Below are positions 59,837 through 64,000 of a stretch of 64,000 nucleotides of DNA, in pieces. A model generated the notes under the pieces. The model saw only the letters and a program-made list of their open reading frames with translations. It had not been told where the DNA came from and made no database searches. Both the position numbers and the translations under genes were made by a program. Positions within the stretch are counted from its first letter, which is position 1. Every line of letters starts with the position of its first letter. Location of the stretch: NCBI GenBank assembly GCA_027487835.1, contig JAIYCU010000012.1, positions 147,718 through 211,717 of the forward strand. The letters run 5' to 3'. Source of the DNA: Bacteroidota bacterium (GTDB lineage Bacteria; Bacteroidota; Bacteroidia; UKL13-3).

Positions 59837-60140
59837 GTAAATTATTAAATTTCTATTAAGTCACAAGTAAGTAATATCAAATTAAAATTTCCAAACAATC
59901 TTCAAAGTAAATTTAATCTTACATCAAATTAAATTAATTCGTATTAAGAAATCGCACTTAACCTGCGCAACACCTGATATTTTTAAAAACTCTTGGCTTG
60001 AAAAAACAGAAAACGCTTACCAGATCTCTTATACAAATCAATCATTAAGAAATATAATTCTATTTGATGTTTGGCATCATTTAGAATTTACTAAAGTAAC
60101 TTTTTAAGTCTCATTTTGGAAATTTTCTGTAAACTTGTAA
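59837..60140. other. Intergenic region with no recognisable gene
   Basis: 304 bases between the divergent Crp/Fnr gene and the T9SS cargo gene. I see no ORF of note, no RNA gene and no strong hairpin. A near-match to a -7 box (TAAACTTG) lies just before the T9SS cargo start. It probably holds the promoters of both flanking genes. Confidence 0.6.
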
Positions 60141-61718
60141 ATGAGAAAATTTACATTCTTAGTTTTAATTTTGATATTTAACTTTCAGTTAAATGCACAA
60201 ATCACCATTGTTAATTCAGATATGGCCCAAGCAGGTGATACCTTGCGCTATTCTGTGGCTTCCTCGCTCAACAATTATGAAAAATCAGGTGCAAATGAAA
60301 TTTGGGATTTTAGCAAAATAGAACCCACCAGTCAAGATGTTCAAAGGTATTTTACACCCACCTCTACGCCATATTTACTTCAATTCTTCTCTGCCACTTA
60401 TGGACTCCCAGAGCAATTAGATTTAGGTCCCGTAGGTGGCGCAGGATTTGCCTCTAATGTTTTTGGATTTTACAGAAGTAACAATGCCGCCTTGGTAAAT
60501 GTTGGAAAAGGTGCAACTGTTCAAAGCCTTCCTCTTGGAATTGTTTATACCCAAAGAGATACCATTTTAAAATTCCCTCTAAGTTATGGCAATGTGAAGT
60601 TTGGATATTTTGAAGGTAGTGCAAGCCTGTTAGGCCTTGGCGCTTTGGTTCAAACCGGAACTAGAAGAACTGAAGTGGATGGCTGGGGAACCATAAAAAC
60701 CCCTTACGGAACTTTTGATTGCATAAGAGTGATTTCTGAAGTGGATGGTGTAGATTCTATTTCGTTTAATGGATTTGGTATTCCAGTACCAAATAGCAGA
60801 ACAGAATATTATTGGTTTGGCAAAAATCAAAAATTTCCATTAATGGAAGTTATCGTTAATAATTTGACCCAAGAAACTAAAATTAGGTATAAAGACATTT
60901 ATAGACCAGAATTATATAAGAGTAATGCAAGATTTACCGCAAGCAGAACAACAGCAAGTACAAAAGATACAATTAATCTTAATAATCAATCAATAGGATT
61001 CCCAACAGGTTATACATGGACAATTACGCCGAACACTTACAGATTTGTAGCAAATACTAATAATAAAAGTGCTAGTCCGCGTGTAATTTTTGATGCACTT
61101 GGTAAATATTCTGTAAGCTTAGCTGTAAATTATAATGGGGGTTTTGATGATACTACACGACTTGAGTATATTTCTATTTCGCAAGGTTTAGAAGTAAATT
61201 TCTTAGCAGATAAACCTACGCCAGCCATAAACGAAATTGTTTCTTTTACAGATGAAACCAAAGGTAATCCAATAGCATGGCAATGGACCTTTATACCCAA
61301 TACAGGTGTTCAGTTTGTTGAAAGTACAAGTGCCTCTAGCCAAAATCCAAAAGTAAAGTTTACACTTAAAGGGAATTATGCGGTTAGGTTAAGAGCTATT
61401 AATGCAGCTGGCGCTGTAACTTTAACTAAAGAAAATTATATTCAGGTTTGGCCAACTGGTTTAACAATTAATTCAGCTAATTTTAGCGGAATTAAGTTTT
61501 TCCCAAATCCTGTAAAAGACTTTGTCCAATTTGAAAACAATTGGAATAATGCAATTAAGGTCAAAATTACTAATCTTTTAGGTGAAGAGATTATGCGTAT
61601 ATCGCTAGAGCCTCTAAGCACTACAAGAATTTCGGTTCAACCCTTACCACCTGGATTGTATATCATCGAAAGTGAAATGGGTGATCATAGCGCTGCCCAA
61701 AAATTGATTATTGAATAA
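60141..61718 (+). CDS. Secreted PKD-domain protein with T9SS type A sorting domain
   Basis: 525 residues. Signal peptide (MRKFTFLVLILIFNFQLNAQ), an N-terminal module of about 250 residues, two PKD-like domains (about 265-345 and 350-430, e.g. FTDETKGNPIAWQWTFIPNTGVQFVES) and a C-terminal sorting domain (IKFFPNPVKDFVQFENNW ... GLYIIESEMGD). Exported by the T9SS and probably anchored at the surface. The N-terminal module is not assigned to an enzyme family. Confidence 0.85.
   Translation: MRKFTFLVLILIFNFQLNAQITIVNSDMAQAGDTLRYSVASSLNNYEKSGANEIWDFSKIEPTSQDVQRYFTPTSTPYLLQFFSATYGLPEQLDLGPVGGAGFASNVFGFYRSNNAALVNVGKGATVQSLPLGIVYTQRDTILKFPLSYGNVKFGYFEGSASLLGLGALVQTGTRRTEVDGWGTIKTPYGTFDCIRVISEVDGVDSISFNGFGIPVPNSRTEYYWFGKNQKFPLMEVIVNNLTQETKIRYKDIYRPELYKSNARFTASRTTASTKDTINLNNQSIGFPTGYTWTITPNTYRFVANTNNKSASPRVIFDALGKYSVSLAVNYNGGFDDTTRLEYISISQGLEVNFLADKPTPAINEIVSFTDETKGNPIAWQWTFIPNTGVQFVESTSASSQNPKVKFTLKGNYAVRLRAINAAGAVTLTKENYIQVWPTGLTINSANFSGIKFFPNPVKDFVQFENNWNNAIKVKITNLLGEEIMRISLEPLSTTRISVQPLPPGLYIIESEMGDHSAAQKLIIE
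60647..60656 (+). repeat. GGTTCAAACC motif copy 19
   Basis: Inside the T9SS cargo gene, read as LVQTG. A GGTTCAACC relative lies at 61634-61642 in the same gene. Confidence 0.7.
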
Positions 61719-61759
61719 AATTTGTTGAAAACACATCACGAACCTAATTACTGAGTAGA

Positions 61760-61767
61760 TATATTTG
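61760..61767 (+). promoter_or_regulatory. Putative -7 box of recN
   Basis: TATATTTG, an exact TAnnTTTG match ending 9 bases before the recN ATG; no -33 element at the usual distance. Confidence 0.35.
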
Positions 61768-61776
61768 CAGGCTATT

Positions 61777-63435
61777 ATGCTATTATCACTCAGCATTCAA
61801 AATTTTGCCATCATTTCTGCCACTCAAATTCAATTTGATAAAGGCTTAAATATTATCACTGGAGAAACTGGTGCAGGTAAATCTATACTTATGGGAGCCT
61901 TGGGCCTTATTTTAGGCAATCGGGCAGATACCAAGGATGTAATGCAAGGAAAAGATAAGTGTGTAATAGAGGCCGCATTTTCAATCGATGGATATAACCT
62001 TCAGTCTTTCTTTGAAACCAATGAACTAGATGAAGTAAACCCTTGCATCGTCAGACGCGAGCTTACTTCTAATGGAAAATCTAGGGCCTTTATCAATGAT
62101 ACTCCTGTAACCTTACAATTGCTTAGAACCTTTGGTCTACAATTAATTGACATAGTTTCACAGCATCAAACATTAGAACTTAATGAAAGTAGTTTTCAAC
62201 TGCAAGTTTTAGATGCAATTGCTAACAATCAAGAGGCTTTAACTGACTATAAAGCATCGTTTAAATCCTATAAAAAGGCCCTCAATTCGTTACAAGAATT
62301 ACAACAAAAAGAAGCAAATTCAAGGCAAGATGAAGATTACTTGCGTTTTGTTTTAGGAGAACTTCAAGAACTTAATCTTAAAGAGGGCGAGCAAGAATTA
62401 TTAGAAGTTAAATTAAATGAACTTAGTAATGCAGAAGGAATTCAGCAAGCTGCAAGTTTTGTTAGTGGTCTATTAGAAGGCGGTGAACATGGAATTTTAG
62501 ACCAACTGCGCGAAGGCAGAGCACAATTAGCTGCTGCGGCCAAACATCACTTGGGTTTAAAAGCATTGTTGAACCGTTTGGATTCGAATCTTGAAGATTT
62601 AAAAGATCTTTCTAGAGAATTACAACAGGTGTCAGAGCAAACCCAATTAGACCCTGAATCCTTGCAAGCAGCAGAAGGAAGGTTGCAACAATTCTTTCAT
62701 TTGCAAAAGAAGCATAAAGTTAATAATACCAATGAATTAATTGCCTTAATGCATGAATTTGAATCAAAATTTGAGGCTTTAGGAAGTTTAGAAGTCGAAA
62801 TTGAAGCTGCTAAGAATTTAGTTACTCAAAGCAAGGATAAAATGTTGAAGACTGCCTCAAAATTAAGTAATTTAAGGCAGTCAGCCCTGGCTAATACTAG
62901 TCAACAAGTAAATGCTTTATTAACTCAGGTAGCATTACCCAATGCGGTTTTTGCGATATCACTCAAAGAATTAGAAATAGAAAAATATACCTTAGAAGGC
63001 GCAGAAGAAATTAGCTTTTTATTTAGTGCTAATAAAGGATTTGATCCACAACCCATTAATAAAGTAGCCAGTGGCGGGGAACTAAGCAGATTGATGCTTT
63101 GTCTAAAATCCTTAATTGCAGATAAAGTTCAATTGCCAAGTATTGTTTTTGACGAAATTGATACAGGTATTTCTGGAGAAGCGGCTCAAAAAGTTGCCCA
63201 AGTAATGCAAATGCATGCAAAAAATCATCAAGTAATTGCAATAACCCATTTGCCACAAATTGCAGGAAAAGCACAACAACATTTGTACGTTTATAAAAAC
63301 GCTGAGGGTGCTATTACCCAAACCCTAATAAAATCTCTAAGTACTAGTGAAAGAATAGAGGAACTTGCTCGCATGTTAAGTGGTGAAAATCCATCAGAAA
63401 ATGTGAAGGCAGCAGCTAGAGAATTAATGAATTAA
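61777..63435 (+). CDS. recN: DNA repair protein RecN
   Basis: About 552 residues from the ATG at 61777. MLLSLSIQNFAIISATQIQFDKGLNIITGETGAGKSILMGAL carries the Walker A motif of the SMC-like RecN. A coiled-coil region (KEANSRQDEDYLRFVLGELQELNLKEGEQELLEVKL) separates it from the C-terminal head with the signature SGGELSRLMLCLKSL and the Walker B FDEIDTGISGEAA. It acts early in double-strand-break repair. Length and order of motifs match the family. Confidence 0.97.
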   Translation: MLLSLSIQNFAIISATQIQFDKGLNIITGETGAGKSILMGALGLILGNRADTKDVMQGKDKCVIEAAFSIDGYNLQSFFETNELDEVNPCIVRRELTSNGKSRAFINDTPVTLQLLRTFGLQLIDIVSQHQTLELNESSFQLQVLDAIANNQEALTDYKASFKSYKKALNSLQELQQKEANSRQDEDYLRFVLGELQELNLKEGEQELLEVKLNELSNAEGIQQAASFVSGLLEGGEHGILDQLREGRAQLAAAAKHHLGLKALLNRLDSNLEDLKDLSRELQQVSEQTQLDPESLQAAEGRLQQFFHLQKKHKVNNTNELIALMHEFESKFEALGSLEVEIEAAKNLVTQSKDKMLKTASKLSNLRQSALANTSQQVNALLTQVALPNAVFAISLKELEIEKYTLEGAEEISFLFSANKGFDPQPINKVASGGELSRLMLCLKSLIADKVQLPSIVFDEIDTGISGEAAQKVAQVMQMHAKNHQVIAITHLPQIAGKAQQHLYVYKNAEGAITQTLIKSLSTSERIEELARMLSGENPSENVKAAARELMN

Positions 63436-63466
63436 TCTATATAAAAATAGTATATTGCAATCATAC

Positions 63467-64000
63467 ATGAGTTTAAGCTTACAATACAACACCGAAAGAG
63501 GTAAACTGAGGATTTCTGAACATGGAAGAATCATCCAAAAAATGATTGAAGTTGCCATTGATGAACCAAATAGAGAAAGAAGACAAAAAATTGCAGAAGA
63601 AATTATTCGTTTGCTTAACCAGTTTAATCCGCAATTAAAGGAAGTTGCAGATTATAAAATCAAACTTTGGGACCACTTATTTATAATGAGTGATTTTAAA
63701 TTGGATGTTGATTCACCATACCCAATTCCAACTAAAGAAACACTTTCTTCAAGGCCAGAGCCAATGGCTTATCCTCAATCTAGAATTAAGTATAGATTTT
63801 ATGGTAAGACTGTGGCAAAAATGATAGAGAAATTAGCCGAGATGGAAGAAGGTCCGCAACGTACTGCATATATTAATGCAATTGGTTCATTTATGAAAAT
63901 GAGCAGTAAAGCATGGAACTTAGAAATGCTCCAAGATGATGAAGTAATGCAGCATCTTGCCGAATTGAGTAAAGGTAAAATTAGGTTAGAAGAAAGCGAA
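63467..64000 (+). CDS. DUF4290 domain protein (3' truncated by window end)
   Basis: 178 codons from the ATG at 63467, open to the last base, so it is absent from the ORF track. The translation starts MSLSLQYNTERGKLRISEHG and contains HDFKLDVDSPYPIPTKET-like DFKLDVDSPYPIPTKE and EMEEGPQRTAYINAIGSFMK, typical of the Bacteroidota-specific DUF4290 family of unknown function. It follows recN by 31 bases and may share its transcript. Confidence 0.85.
   Translation, partial: MSLSLQYNTERGKLRISEHGRIIQKMIEVAIDEPNRERRQKIAEEIIRLLNQFNPQLKEVADYKIKLWDHLFIMSDFKLDVDSPYPIPTKETLSSRPEPMAYPQSRIKYRFYGKTVAKMIEKLAEMEEGPQRTAYINAIGSFMKMSSKAWNLEMLQDDEVMQHLAELSKGKIRLEESE

Noticed and set aside
1-64000. Origin of replication, parS or DnaA-box clusters
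   Set aside because: I looked for TTATCCACA clusters and the TGTTTCACGTGAAACA-type parS site and saw none; the repeated GGTTTGAACC motif is unlike either.

Overview
The window is a chromosomal segment of a member of the phylum Bacteroidota. The lineage call rests on a complete gldK-gldL-gldM-gldN type IX secretion (T9SS) cluster behind a PorP/SprF-like gene, three proteins with T9SS C-terminal sorting domains, families typical of the phylum (DUF3078, DUF4271, DUF4290, DUF2911, HU-CCDC81/SPOR protein), promoter-like TTG-N19-TAnnTTTG elements, AT-rich DNA and poor Shine-Dalgarno sites. Genus cannot be told from the sequence alone. No phage, transposase, integrase or CRISPR array is visible; this looks like core chromosome.

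Layout. 1-9 kb: the 3' part of a TonB-dependent receptor, a large T9SS-exported beta-helix protein, then three secreted or lipoprotein genes of unknown role. 9-20 kb (minus strand): a SirB1-like transglutaminase-fold protein, topA, a T9SS-exported M43 metalloprotease, aroC, and directly upstream of aroC a three-gene SMC/kleisin/winged-helix operon resembling MukBEF/MksBEF/Wadjet complexes but with the ATPase gene first. 20-28 kb: a GNAT-like protein, a TPR lipoprotein, homogentisate dioxygenase, purC, an EamA transporter, two tandem NAD(P)-binding paralogues and YceI. 28.2-28.8 kb: a terminator, a 42-bp tandem repeat array and a tRNA-Arg(ACG) gene. 29-35 kb: peroxiredoxin, NlpC/P60 peptidase, Hpt protein, map, agmatinase-family protein, cysteine desulfurase, DUF3078 protein, cobalamin adenosyltransferase. 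35-42 kb: SPOR protein and gldNMLK/porP. 42-50 kb: hemD, DUF4271, TamA/BamA-like protein, hemW, an M23 peptidase, a MacB-like permease and a cysteine-free IscA-like protein. 50-64 kb: PdeM-like phosphoesterase, NdpA-like nucleoid protein, RsuA-type pseudouridine synthase, DUF2911, a glycosyltransferase, NhaD-like antiporter, YraN, EamA, dihydroorotase, Mpo1-like, pirin, Crp/Fnr regulator, another T9SS cargo, recN and a DUF4290 gene cut by the window end.

Functional links: the gld/por genes encode the secretion machine that would export the three sorting-domain proteins seen here. topA, the SMC-like operon, NdpA, recN and PdeM form a scattered set of chromosome-maintenance genes.

The most unexpected signal is not a gene. 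The imperfect palindrome GGTTTGAACC / GGTTCAAACC (often extended to TTCGGTTTGAACCAA) occurs at least 19 times by my reading, in both orientations, in several reading frames inside unrelated genes and in intergenic gaps, against roughly 0.1 expected by base composition. It behaves like a highly iterated palindrome or genome-architecture motif. I know of no described function for it.
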